In this document: positions 43,330 to 53,518 of the stretch, one piece after another
Numbering within the stretch: the stretch's first letter is position 1
Layout: every line of letters starts with the position of its first letter
Source of the DNA: Capra hircus
Taxonomy: Eukaryota > Chordata > Mammalia > Artiodactyla > Bovidae
Assembly (NCBI RefSeq): GCF_001704415.2
Contig: NC_030823.1
Location: 72,912,458-72,976,457, forward strand
Direction: 5' to 3'
DNA: 64,000 nt
Made by a program: the position numbers and the translations under genes
The notes under the pieces: model-generated
What the model was told of the DNA's origin: nothing
The model's input: only the letters and a program-made list of their open reading frames with translations
Database searches by the model: none

Positions 43330-43660
43330 GATAAGGATGTACTGTTGAGTGTAGAATATATTATGTAGCACATACAGGTATGTAGAGTATGATACCATTT
43401 ATGTCAGCTTTTCAGTTCAGTTCAGTTCAGGCACTCAGTCATGTCCGACTCTTTGCGACCCCATGGACTGCAGCACCCCAGGCTTCCTGTCAGCTTTTAG
43501 GACATAACAAATCTATGTGTTGTTTAAGGTACACACTGATATAGTCCAAGTATAAATATGTGAAGGACAGGGTACAAACTAACTTTAGTGGTAGTGACTG
43601 CATCTGCAGAGAAAGGGAGTGAATGAGACTGCAGAGTCATATATAACAGATTTTGTCCCA
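43330..43660 (+). mobile_element. Old L1 LINE 3' UTR (part 1)
   Basis: 'gtatgataccatttatgtca', 'agtataaatatgtgaaggac' and 'ctttagtggtagtgactgca' fit the L1M 3' UTR. It is interrupted by a 75-bp BovB piece (43413) and then by a longer BovB (43661), and resumes at 44190. Confidence 0.5.
43413..43487 (-). mobile_element. BovB micro-insertion (75 bp, 3' tail only)
   Basis: Reverse BovB 3' terminus: 'cagttcagttcagttcaggc' then 'atgtccgactctttgcgacc' to 'ggcttcc'. Flanked by a perfect 11-bp target-site duplication 'tgtcagctttt' (43402-43412 and 43488-43498), so it is a genuine, extremely 5'-truncated insertion. Confidence 0.95.
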
Positions 43661-44187
43661 TCTTTGGAAGAAAAGCTATGACAAAACTAGACAGCATAGT
43701 AAAAAGCAGAGACATTACTTTGTCAACAAAGGTCTGTATAGTCAAAGTTGTGATTATTCCAGTAGTCATATATGAAGCTGAGAGTTGGATCATGAAGAAG
43801 GCTAAGCACCAAAGAACTGATGCTTTTGAACTGTGAAGGTTGAGAAGACTCTTGAGAGTCCCTTGAACTGCAAGGAGATCAAACCAATCAATCCTAAAGG
43901 AAATCAGTCCTGAATATTCACTGGAAGGACTTGCTAAAGCTCCAGTACTTTGGCCACCTGATGCGAAGGGCTGACTCATTGGAAAAGACTTTGGTTCTAC
44001 GAAAGACAGAGTACAGGAGGAGAAGGGGATGACAGAGGACAAGATGGTTGGATGGCATCACTCAGCATCTAACTCAATGGACATGGGTTTGAACAAACTC
44101 TGGGAGATCGTGAAGGAAGGGAAGCCTGGAGTTCTGTAGTCCATGGGGTTGCAAAGAATCAGACATGACTAAGTGACTGAATAATAT
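43661..44187 (+). mobile_element. BovB LINE 3' end, older diverged copy
   Basis: From 'tttggaagaaaagctatgac' to 'catgactaagtgactgaata'. Relative to other copies it has indels ('gaaggttgagaagactc', loss around 'aaggacttgctaaagctcc') and lacks the pentamer tail. Inserted in an L1 3' UTR. Non-coding relic. Confidence 0.93.
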
Positions 44188-44189
44188 GA

Positions 44190-44290
44190 TGCACGTATAA
44201 AATGTATTAATTCTGGTATTGGGTACATGGGTTGATTTCTCTCCATGTTTTTCTGTATATTTTTCATATTAAAGACAGAGAAAAAAAGAA
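44190..44290 (+). mobile_element. Old L1 LINE 3' UTR (part 2)
   Basis: 'ggtacatgggttgatttctc' followed by 'gtatatttttcatattaaag' resembles the last ~100 bp of an L1M 3' UTR and continues 43330-43660. Confidence 0.45.
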
Positions 44291-44439
44291 CAACAGAAAG
44301 TTGATTAAGACATAGTCTTAGTTCTATATACAAACAGTACCCTTTTAAATAATAAAACCACAAACAAAGGTAATGCTTCCAGTTTGCTAAGCTCTGCTTT
44401 ATCCTCCTGCCTTCCTGCTTTTGCCTGAATTAGGAGATA

Positions 44440-44524
44440 AATTAGATCTGAAGCAAGACTCAATGATCATCTATACTACTCACAGAAGAGATGAGAAAAC
44501 TGAGCTCTACAAAGCCTAAGATTA
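44440..44524 (-). mobile_element. MIR SINE, reverse (left part)
   Basis: 'ctatactactcacagaagag' and 'atgagaaaactgagctctac' then 'aaagcctaagatta' fit reverse MIR up to the 'ggttaag' word. The rest of the MIR continues at 45688 after the BovB pair. Confidence 0.6.
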
Positions 44525-45421
44525 GGTTGTATATTGTCACCCTGCTTATTTAACTTCTATGCAGAGTACATCATGAGAAACGCTGGACTGGAAGAAACAC
44601 AAGCTGGAATCAAGATTGCCAGGAGAAATATCAATAACCTCAGATATGCAGATGACACCACCCTTATGGCAGAAAGTGAAGAGGAGCTAAAAAGCCTCTT
44701 GATGAAAGTGAAAGAGGAGAGTGAAAAAGTTGGCCTAAAGCTCAACATTCAGAAACCTAAGATCATGGCATCTGGTCCCATCACTTCATGGGAAATAGAT
44801 AGGGAAACAGTGGAAACAGTGTCAGACTTTATTTTTTTGGGCTCCAGAATCACTGCAGATGGTGATTGCAGCCATGAAATTAAAAGACGCTTACTCCTTG
44901 GAAGAAAAGTTATGACCAACCTAGATAGCATATTCAAAAGCAGAGACATTACTTTGCCAACTAAGGTCCGTCTAGTCAAGGCTATGGTTTTTCCTGTGGT
45001 CATGTATGGATGTGAGAGTTGGACTGTGAAGAAGGCTGAGCACCAAAGAATTGATGCTTTTGAACTGTGGTGTTGGAGAAGACTCGAGAGTCCCTTGGAC
45101 TGCAAGGAGATCCAACCAGTCCATTCTGAAGGAGATCAGCCCTGGGATTTCTTTGGAAGGAATGATGCTAAAGCTGAAACTCCAGTGCTTTGGCCACCTC
45201 ATGAGAAGACCTGACTCACTGGAAAAGACTCTGATGCTGGGAGGGATTGGGGGCAGGAGGAGAAGGGGACGACAGAGGGTGAGATGGCTGGATGGCATCG
45301 CTGACTTGATGGACGTGAGTCTGAGTGAGCTTCGGGAGTTAGTGATGGACAGGGAGGCCTGGCGTCCTGCAATTCATGGGGTCGCAAAGAGTCAGACACA
45401 ACTGAGCAACTGAACTGAACT
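44525..45421 (+). mobile_element. BovB LINE, 5'-truncated, close to consensus
   Basis: About 0.9 kb from the RT 'ttgtcaccctgcttatttaa' to 'gcaactgaactgaact'. It joins tail to tail with the minus-strand BovB at 45426 with only 'catt' between them. It contains the YADD box (44645-44656). Confidence 0.96.
44534..45214 (+). pseudogene. BovB reverse-transcriptase C-terminal frame (226 codons)
   Basis: RT block B 'LSPCLFNFYAEY' at the start, YADD in 'NNLRYADDTTLMAESEEE', then the conserved 'GSRITADGDCSHEIKRR' and 'MYGCESWTVKKAEH'. No ATG begins it; the frame opens inside the RT. A 2-bp loss in 'agactcgagagtccc' (normally 'agactcttgagagtccc', near 45084) shifts the frame, so the last ~35 residues are out of phase. 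Not functional alone: endonuclease and RT blocks 1-2 are absent. Confidence 0.88.
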
Positions 45422-45425
45422 CATT

Positions 45426-45686
45426 TCAGTTCAGTTCAGTTCAGTTCAGTCGCTCAGCTGTGTCCGACTCTTTGCGACCCCATGGACAGCAGCATGCCAG
45501 CCCTCCCTGTCCATCACGAACTCCCCGAGTTGCACATTTACCCAAACTCATGTGCATTGAATCGGTGATGCCGTTCAACCATCTCGTCCTCTGTCATCCC
45601 CTTCTCCTCCTGCCCTCAATCTTTCCCAGCATCAGGGTCTTTTCAATTGAGTCAGCCCTTTGCATCAGGTGGTCAAAGTATTGGAG
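45426..45686 (-). mobile_element. BovB LINE 3' end, tail-to-tail with neighbour
   Basis: 'cagttcagttcagttcagtt', 'cgctcagctgtgtccgactc' to 'ggtggtcaaagtattggag'. About 260 bp. Its 5' (right) end directly meets MIR sequence 'ttaagatca'. With 45160-45421 it forms an inverted repeat of about 260 bp arms. Confidence 0.95.
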
Positions 45687-45687
45687 T

Positions 45688-45760
45688 TAAGATCAAACAT
45701 TATATACAGCAATTGAGTGACAGAGCTTAGAGCATAATCCAGATCTCAGGGCAGATAAGG
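45688..45760 (-). mobile_element. MIR SINE, reverse (right part)
   Basis: 'taagatcaaacattatatac', 'gcaattgagtgacagagctt' and 'ataatccagatctcagggc' continue reverse MIR ('ttaagtaacttgcccaaggtcacacagc...gtggcagagctgggatt...'). Confidence 0.55.
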
Positions 45761-46009
45761 AAAGCAGAGAATGAAGGTCAACAAAGCAAATTAGGCCCAT
45801 AGACAGTTTTGTTTGACCCACATGTCATTTAATTTTTCAATACATTAAAATAAAATTTGAAATAAACAGTCTTCATCTGCTGCTTAAACCATCCAGTTAT
45901 TTACAATTAGCCCAGTAACATGGGTTCATTTCTGCCTCCTTCTTCACACTTTTCCTTTCTTATCTTTTCCTTTTGCCCTAATTTCACATTGTTTTCATTC
46001 TAACATCAA

Positions 46010-46347
46010 TAAACTATTTGGAGGTCCCTAAACCAACCATGCCATTTTATATCGCTGCGTTATTCATATCTTGTTCTTTCAACATGGGATGTTTCATCCA
46101 TGACTCCACTGTGGGAACACCCATTCAGTCTTCAAATTTCAGCTTTAATGTCACTGTTCATGTGAGGCTTTTCTATGCCTTCAGCCCTTCCGTTTTCCTC
46201 CTTCCCACTCCAATCTAAGTTAATCACTCCCTCCTGCACCCACTTTCTCCACTTTCTACACATTTCTATTCTTGCACGTCTCTCACTGGATCATCATTAT
46301 TTGTTTGCGTTTCCATCTCCCTCTTTCCTATTACAATCTATTGGATG
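46010..46347 (+). mobile_element. L2 LINE 3' relic (part 1)
   Basis: 'cagtcttcaaatttcagctt', 'taatgtcactgttcatgtga' and 'ggatggacagtgccttg' match the order of the L2 3' end. Interrupted by a Bov-A monomer at 46359. Confidence 0.5.
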
Positions 46348-46358
46348 GACAGTGCCTT

Positions 46359-46480
46359 GCTAAGTCACTTCAGTCGTGTCCAACTCTGTGCGACCCCACA
46401 GACAGCAGCCCACCAGGCTCTCCTGTCCCTGCGATTCTCCAGGCAAGAACACTGGAGTGGGTTGCCATTTCCTTCTCCAA
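46359..46480 (-). mobile_element. Bov-A monomer (5'-truncated BOV-A2)
   Basis: 'gctaagtcacttcagtcgtg', 'gcaagaacactggagtgggt' to 'gccatttccttctccaa': only the second monomer of BOV-A2. The target-site duplication 'gacagtgcctt' is perfect (46348-46358 and 46481-46491). Confidence 0.94.
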
Positions 46481-46491
46481 GACAGTGCCTT

Positions 46492-46600
46492 AGTCTATTT
46501 ATTTATTTATTTTTTTATAACTACAACACTAAGCTCCGGAACTGGCTCATGATAGGTGCTCAAAAGATACATTTTGAGTTGAGTGCAACTCTGAGACCAC
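46492..46600 (+). mobile_element. L2 LINE 3' relic (part 2) with (TTTA)n
   Basis: After a short (ttta)n run (46494-46515), 'ctcatgataggtgctcaaaa' and 'gatacattttgagttgagtg' resemble the L2 tail. Confidence 0.45.
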
Positions 46601-46681
46601 TGGCTGTTCTGTACAGATAGAGCTTGTCTTTAGGACAGCTTAAGATTTCTCCATTTTCCATTTAGAATTGAGTTGCTTGAG

Positions 46682-46697
46682 AATAGGAATCTTTTTT
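46682..46697. repeat. Poly-T run
   Basis: About 15-16 T in a row; no associated element recognised. Confidence 0.7.
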
Positions 46698-46945
46698 TTT
46701 TTTTTCTTGCTCTCCTAGCATCAAGCACAGCTCCCATCAGTCATTCAGATGATTGTTTAAATAAACAAACATGATCTAGAAGTATGCGTACTATGAACTT
46801 TCAGTGAAAGACAGTCTGTTTATTTGGCTTTTCACTATAGAGAAGAAAAAAGTATATATGCACATAAAGATTGAATTTGTATTCATACGTATATGCACAC
46901 AAATATCTGTAATTTATGTATACATACACAGTGGTAGCTGTTTAC

Positions 46946-46950
<5 letters not shown>

Positions 46951-46984
<34 letters not shown>
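46951..46984. repeat. (TG)17 microsatellite
   Basis: Seventeen uninterrupted TG units flanked by AT-rich text with further tatatgt words. Likely polymorphic. The His/Thr-rich and Cys/Val-rich peptides from this tract are artefacts. Confidence 0.95.
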
Positions 46985-46985
<1 letters not shown>

Positions 46986-46999
46986 AATTGTATATATGT

Positions 47000-47545
47000 G
47001 TACAGTGTTGCCTTTCCACATCCAGGCATATATACATCTTTTGAATCTCAAAGTGCACTCCAGGTTATTTGAAGTCTTGTACACTATGTCTAGCCTTCTA
47101 GGCAAAGCTTCTTGTTAATTTCCTCTGAGCCTGTGAATGTGTGATTTATTTGAAGAAACTTCCATGCAGGAAATTAAACATTTGTTCTACCTAGAGGGAT
47201 AGTTCCCCAGCATCACAGAATCAGCAGGCCCCATGACAAAGGTTTACGTGAAAACAATGGTCCAACTCAGAACCCCAAATAGAAGACTGCCTGCTGGTCT
47301 GCTCCCAAGAGATATACTCCAGTGTCTAATCAGCTCAAGGTGGAATGAGGAAAAGAGCAAAAACAAACTCTAGTCCTAAGAATGATTGTGGCTGTTGATT
47401 TTTTTTCATCAAATATTAAGCATTTATTTTCAAATAGTTATTTTCATGTGATTCAATATTTAAATGAGGCAAAGGACATTTTAGTGAAAAGTCTTCCTTC
47501 CACCTCATCTCTGTATTTTTGCCTTTGTCCTGAATTGATCCCCTA
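47000..47545. other. No recognised gene or repeat
   Basis: Nothing classifiable between the microsatellite and the next SINE piece. Confidence 0.4.
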
Positions 47546-47548
47546 GAG

Positions 47549-47672
47549 TAGGAAAAGGCACCCCACTCCAGCATTCTTGCCTGGAAAATCTCACAGACAG
47601 AGGAGCTTGGTGGGCTACAGTTGATGGGGTTGCAATGTCTGGGACACGACTGAGAACTGAGTGCACAGGCCC
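47549..47672 (+). mobile_element. Bov-tA SINE lacking the tRNA head
   Basis: 'gaaaaggcaccccactccag', 'attcttgcctggaaaatctc', 'gtgggctacagttgatgggg', end 'gggacacgactgagaactga'. Only the Bov-A body and 3' end. Confidence 0.88.
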
Positions 47673-47674
47673 AT

Positions 47675-48330
47675 CATCACTCCGCAGGAATGTACACAGA
47701 AGTTGATGTAATTAACTGGATCTCTTTCTTACTCTCTATCTCTGAATCTTTATTTTTCTCTTCTCTGTCTCTTTCTTTTAAAAAGAAAACCTATATTTTT
47801 GTTGTTTAATCAGAGGCTACCAAACATTTAGCCATCTGTTTCCATTTTTTTTTTTTCTTCTCATAGAAAAAGACCTTGGGCCATTTCAGTCTGAACCTCT
47901 GGGAAACTATCCAAGAAATATGGGATGTGTACCATATCTAATCTTTGCCCTGTTCTTTTGCAATTGCAACCCAAATTAAAGAAACCATAAAATAAACTGC
48001 AAAGTAATAAATCCACAAATTATTAAATATCAGCATTTAAATATTCTTAGCCAGTTTGCAAATCCATCTCATTGTAAAGCAAGGCCAATTTTGAGCACAA
48101 AAGGAGGATTTGTGTGATTCCGGTAATATTTTAGCTTTTATTTCCATTTTCCCTGGACTCAGCATCTTAGAGGATATTGTATGTTGGGAGGTTCACTCTT
48201 AGCACACATCATATCTTCGTTCATGATTAAACACACACACACAAACCATGTGCCTTCATTTATACAACCAACATAGATTGAACGCTCACTTTGAGAATAT
48301 AAGCGTGAATACTACCCCTATCCTTAGTAG
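47675..48330. other. No recognised gene; candidate conserved non-coding DNA at 47860-48170
   Basis: 47860-48170 has no recognised repeat and contains AT-rich words such as 'ttattaaatatcagcattta'. A (CA)6-type run is at about 48231-48244. A regulatory role is only a guess. Confidence 0.3.
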
Positions 48331-48334
48331 CATT

Positions 48335-48870
48335 CCAGTTAACCATTGCTTCATAATAAGCCACCCCAAAGCTTTGGGCCTGCTTTTCTATTTTGCTCAC
48401 GGATGCCATGAAGCAGGAATTCAGGGGCTCCATAAAGTCTGTGGCCTCAGCTGACGAACTCCAGGCTGAGGGTGACCAGATGGCTGAAGGCTGAAATCAT
48501 TTGAAGGTAGATTTAGCCATTGCATGTCTGGCAGTAGATTCTGTTGGTTTACTGTGATCTTAACTGGGACTGTTGGCCAGTGTTTATGTGACTTTTTAAT
48601 GTACTGGCTTTCTAACGTGACTCCAAAGGAGACTGTCCTAACTATAAGCAGAGGTCGTGTTGCCTTTTCTGACCTTTTCTTAGAAATCAGGTTGTATCAC
48701 TCCCACTGCATTCTATTGGTTACAAGCAAGTTACAACTCAAATAGATTCTAAGGAAGTGAACATAAATCCTGTTTCTTGGTGAGACGTACGTAGAGTTCA
48801 CATTGTACAAGAACATGTATGATGGAAGATATTTTTTGTGGCCGTGTTAGAAGATGCAACCTGCCACAGG
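48335..48870. mobile_element. Ancient LTR-like repeat
   Basis: 'taaccattgcttcataataa', 'tattttgctcacggatgcca', 'gtggcctcagctgacgaact', 'cattctattggttacaagca' and 'ttttttgtggccgtgttaga' are in the order of an abundant ancient mammalian repeat similar in layout to 29285-29830. I cannot fix the family. Confidence 0.5.
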
Positions 48871-48874
48871 TAGC

Positions 48875-49460
48875 TTTAGTTCAGTAGGAAAGTTTGACAT
48901 GTAAACAAGTCAATGCAAGAAAGGATCATAGCGTTGTAACAGGAGACTGTCTTGAGTGCGGTAAAATACCTGCCTATCTAGAGAAAATGTAGAGGGCAGG
49001 AAAAGTTTCAAAAGAGTTACATCTGGAGAAAAGATGGAGGGCAGGAAGTTTCAAAAAGGAGGTGTCTTAAGGTGGCTAAGTTAGACATAGAGTGCTATAC
49101 ATTTTAGGGAAGTTGTTGAATTTAGGGGTTTTGAGGCATAAGCTACATAAAATACTCTGTGGTAACAAATACACTTAAAACAAAGCTTAGGTTCAAACAA
49201 TAAACTAGAAAGCTCCTGTATTCTACAGTGCTTTACAAAAGTCCTTTGTTAGAGAATGAGCTTGAACTGGGGTGTAGTAACTTTTCTGGGACTGCAGGAA
49301 AAAAAAAAAAAGGCAGGATAAGAAGTTACAGTGTACCAGGGAAGTTGTCACACAATCATTATATTCATCCACCTGTGTAGAAACTCCATAAGTTGTGAGG
49401 GCCAGCAGGAGAATCTCAGCCAGCGAGGAATTACCCTATGTAAGGTACAGCTTCATTCCC
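48875..49460. other. No recognised gene or repeat
   Basis: Contains a local near-repeat: 'gagaaaatgtagagggcagg' (48980) and 'gagaaaagatggagggcagg' (49026), each followed by 'aagtttcaaaa', about 47 bp apart, i.e. a small tandem duplication. An A13 run is at about 49299-49311. Confidence 0.45.
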
Positions 49461-49462
49461 AC

Positions 49463-50024
49463 TTCAGTTCAGTTTTTCAGTTCAGTAGCTCAGTCGTGTC
49501 TGACTCTTTGCAACCCCATGAACCGCAGCACGCCAGGCCTCCCTGTCCATCACCATCTCCCGGAGTTCACTCAAACTCATGTCCATAGAGTCGGTGATGC
49601 CATCCAGCCATCCCATCCTCTGTCGTCCCCAACCCCTCCCAGCATCAGAGTCTTTTCCAATGAGTCAACTCTTCACATGAGGTGGCCAAAGTCCTGGAGT
49701 TTCAGCTTTAGCATCATTCCTTCCAAAGAACACCCAGGGCTGATCTCCTTTAGGATGGACTGATTGGATCTCCTTGCAGTCCAAGGGACTCTCAAGAGTC
49801 TTCTCCAACACCACAGTTCAAAAGCATCAATTCTTTGGTGCTCAGCTTTCTTCACAGTCCAACCCTCACATCCATACATGACCACTGGAATAACAATAGC
49901 CTTGACTAGATGGACTTTTGTTGGCAAAGTAATGACTGCTTTTCAATATGCTATCTAGGTTGGTCATAACTTTCCTTCCAAGGAGTAAGCATCTTTTAAT
50001 TTCATGGCTGCAGTCACCATCTGC
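49463..50024 (-). mobile_element. BovB LINE 3' end
   Basis: 'cagttcagtttttcagttca', 'gtagctcagtcgtgtctgac' to 'cagtcaccatctgc'. About 560 bp in reverse; 5'-truncated in the RT C-terminal region ('DGDCSHEIKR'). A short deletion is present in the 'cccaacccctcccagcatca' stretch. Confidence 0.95.
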
Positions 50025-50029
50025 TGGAA

Positions 50030-50945
50030 TTCCAGGGGTCATCCAACCCAAGCTGCCATAGGCTGGGGGTGTTGTCCATTCTTCCCAGGTGTTCGGACTT
50101 GATGAAACTATGGCTTTTGGGAGGCTTCAGGGGTTGGTCCTCAAAGAATTTAGCTACTTTATAATTCATTTGAGAATAAGGTCAATTCTCGCATCTTTCG
50201 GGTACGACAAAGGCATTAAGAGAGGAGCCAATGTTCCTCGATAGGAGAGAGGCAGAGTGTGTGTGCATGAAGGTCCTCCAAAGCAAACAGGGAAATCCTG
50301 TGTGTTTTATTTACTTTGTGTTATTAAAGAAGCTTCACTCTGCCACCCATGCTGAGCCAGACCTTCTAATTCAGTGGAAATGAAATTCCAACCCAGTGTG
50401 TGTTTAACTTCCCCAGCACAGCAAAGCCATTTCTCTCTTTGTCTCTGTCTCATCTCCCACTTTGTAGTGAAGAGATGTACAGGGTCGCAGTACCCTTGGA
50501 CTGTGGGAAGCCACGCGGGCAATTTCTGAGTAATATCTGAAGGAACGAATTGAAGGGCTTGCCTGGGGTGGAGACAGAAGACAGACCGTGCTTTTATACT
50601 CACCGCTGGGCTTGCGATTTGCTGCACACTCTATCTATGCATATCCTTTTCTGTTCCAACATACAGGCAGACATCCCCAACTTATCACTCCATATCAACT
50701 CAGGAGCAAGACAGGCTTTCAATTTTTCCATTTGTGAGTGCAATTAAAAGTTGGCAAAGCTTGCTGTGAGGAAAGAAATGTGCATAATGATCACTAAAGA
50801 GAGAGATGACATCTATGAGGGTAGGGTGGGAGGTGAGGAACGGATCTGGCAATCATCTCACCCACACTTGATGCCTGGGAGTTCTGGCTGGCAATATTAA
50901 GCTATGCATTTATGTACTTAGGGTGGCCCTTGTCTGCTTCTGAGT
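50030..50945. other. No recognised gene or repeat
   Basis: A 106-codon minus frame at 50307-50627 has no recognisable domain. The sequence is not obviously repetitive. Confidence 0.4.
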
Positions 50946-50949
50946 CTGC

Positions 50950-51240
50950 ATCTCTGTTATTTGCCCACACTAGGAACATTTTCTTCAGTCCCCCACTGCG
51001 GACACCCCATCTCCCTCCACATGTGTTTACCCTTTTAACTCTAACTGGTCCTTTCAATTTTAATGTTACCTTTTACAGGAAGCTTTCTCTTCCTTTTCAA
51101 TATTTGTGTTGACCCCTCCCTTACTGTCTTCCCTTAGTCCCTGAACTTAACTCTGATAAAACTTTCTCACATGGTATTACAATTTCCTTTTTTGTCTTAT
51201 TTGATTCCCTACTTAGACAGAAATGTACAGAAAAGAGCAT
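50950..51240 (+). mobile_element. L2 LINE 3' relic
   Basis: 'ccttttaactctaactggtc', 'attttaatgttaccttttac', 'aggaagctttctcttccttt' and 'ttgacccctcccttactgtc' follow the L2 3' end order ('ctcaaatgtcacctcctcagagaggccttccctgaccacc...'). Confidence 0.5.
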
Positions 51241-51424
51241 ATTCTCTGCTGTTCTATTTTGATTCATACAGTCAAATACCAACTAAATTGTAGGAGCCCG
51301 ACCAAAATTATAGATTAGCAAAGTAAAGAGATATAAGCCAGAAGTTACAGGGAATTATGTGGTTAAAGTTCACATGAAAATGGAATGAGGCTTTACATCA
51401 GCCAGATTAGAAAAAAGAAAATGG

Positions 51425-51833
51425 AGTGTTAAGGGAAGAGATCAGGATGGCAGACTAGGAGGCCATGGGGCTCACCTCTCCCCACAAGCACATCAAAATA
51501 CATCCGCATATGGAACAGTTCTCACCAAAGACTGACTGGAGGCTGGCAGAAAGACTCGACTACAGCTGACTCCATAAGAAAGATCCATGTGGAATCAGGC
51601 AGGAATCAGGTAGAAAAATGATCAGGTGGGGACCTCTGCCTGTGGGAAGGGACTCAGAAGAAAAGGGAAATTGCATGGGCAGAAACCCGCCGCAGGGAGT
51701 GAGTGATTCAGGCACATATAGGGTATCTATGTCTTGGGATTTGACCCTGGAAGACAAGTCCCCTTGGCTGGTTGGAGGACCAGAGGGATTCATAGGAGGG
51801 CTGTGAGAAGACTGGAATCTGCTCATTAGGACA
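51425..51833 (+). mobile_element. Old L1 LINE 5' UTR (part 1)
   Basis: 'agatcaggatggcagactag' and 'ctcacctctccccacaagca' are the start of a mammalian L1 5' UTR. 'aaagatccatgtggaatcag' follows. The L1 is cut at 51833 by a BovB and resumes at 56496. Confidence 0.65.
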
Positions 51834-52594
51834 GTTCTGTTCAGTTCAGTCATTTGGTCATATCCGACTCTTTGAGACCCCATGGACCCCAGCATGCCAG
51901 GCTTCCCTGTCCATCACCAACTCCCGGAGTTTACTCAAGGTCATGTCCATTGAGTCTGTGATACCATGCAACCATTTCATCCTCTGTCGTCCCCTTTTCC
52001 TCCTGCCTTCAATCTTTCTCAGCATCAGGGTCTTTTATAGTGAGTCTGTTCTTCACATCAAGTGGCCAAAATATTGGTGTTTCAGCTTCAACACCAGTCT
52101 TTCCAATGAATATTAAGAACTGATTTCCTTTAGGATGGACAGGTTGGATCTCCTTGCCGTCCAAGGGACTCTCAAGAGTCTTCTCCAACACCACAGTTCA
52201 AAAGCATCAATTCTTTGGTGCTCAGCTTTCTTTGCAGTCCAACTCTCACATCCATATGTGACCACTGGAAAAGCATAGCCTTGACTAGACGGACCTTTGT
52301 TGGCAAAGTAATGTCTCTACTTTTTAATATGCTGTCTAAGTTGGTCATAACTTTCCTTCCAAAGAGCAAGTGCCTTTTAATTTCATGGCTGCAGTCACCA
52401 TCTGCAGTGATTTTGGAGCCCTCCAAAGTAAAGTCTGTCACTGTTTCCACTGTTTCCCCATCTATTTCCCATGAAGTGATGGGACCAGTGCCATGATCTT
52501 AGTTTTCTTAATATTGAGTTTTAAGCCAACTTTTTCACTCTCCTCTTTCACTTTCATCTAGAGGCTCTTTAGTTCTTCACTTTCTGCCATAAGG

Positions 52595-53500
52595 GTGGTG
52601 TCATCTGCATATCTGAGATTATTGATATTTCTCCTGGCAATCTTGATTCCAGCTTGCGCTCTCATCCAGCCCAGTGTTTCTCATGATGTACTCTGCATAT
52701 AAGTTAAATAGGCAGTGTGACAATATGCAGCCCTGATGTACTTCTCTCCTGATTTGGAGACATTCTGTTGTTCCATGTCCAGTTCTAACAGTTGCTTCCT
52801 GACCGGCATACAGATTTCTCAAGAGGCAGGTCAGGTGGTCTGGTATTCCCATCTCTTGAAGAATTTTCCATAGTTTGTTGTGATCCACCCAGTCAAAGGC
52901 TTTGACATAGTTAATAAAATAGAAATAGATATTTTGCTGGAACTCTGTTGCTTTTTTGATGATCCAACGGATATTGGCAATTTAATCTCTGGATCCTCTG
53001 CCTTTTCTAAAACTAGCTTGAACCCCTGGAAGTTCTTGGTTCACATACTGCTGAAGCCTGGCTTGGAGAATTTTGAGCATTAATTTACTAGCATGTGAGA
53101 TGAATGCAATTGTGTGGTAGTTTGACCATTCTTTGGCATTGTCTTTCTTTGGGATTGGAATATAAACTGATGTTTTCCAGTCCTATGGCCATTGTTGAGC
53201 TTTCCAAATTTGCTGACATATTGAATGCAGCACTTTCATAGCATCATCTTGTAGGATTTGAAATAGCTCAACTGGAATTCCATCACCTCCACTAGCTTTG
53301 TTCATAGTGATGCTTCCTAAGGCCCACTTGACTTTGCATTCCAGGATGTCAGGCTCTAGGTGGATGGTCATGCCATCGTGATTATCTGGGCCATGAAGAT
53401 CTTTTTTGTATAGCTCTTCTGTGTATTCTTGCCATCTCTTCTTAATATCTTCTGCTTCTGTTAGGTCCATACCATTTCTGTTCTTTATTGTGCCCATCTT
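52595..53500 (-). pseudogene. Outer BovB reverse-transcriptase remains
   Basis: Recognisable in minus-strand pieces: 'GIPVELFQILQDDAM' with 'HSICQQIWKAQQWP' (53183-53497), 'MDHNKLWKILQEMGIPDHL' to 'HQGCILSHCLFNLYAEY' (52619-52888), and the YADD coding triplets at about 52600-52615. The LSPCLF motif reads LSHCLF. Frames change between the pieces, so no continuous RT remains. Confidence 0.85.
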
Positions 53501-53518
53501 TGCATGAAATGTTCCCTT

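Noticed and set aside
43400..43500. (TTCAG)n tracts as CRISPR-like or regulatory repeats
   Set aside because: These pentamers are the 3' tails of BovB copies, and there are no spacer-repeat units.
46804..47118. Cys/Val-rich and His/Thr-rich peptides over the TG tract
   Set aside because: Translations of a microsatellite; no real gene.
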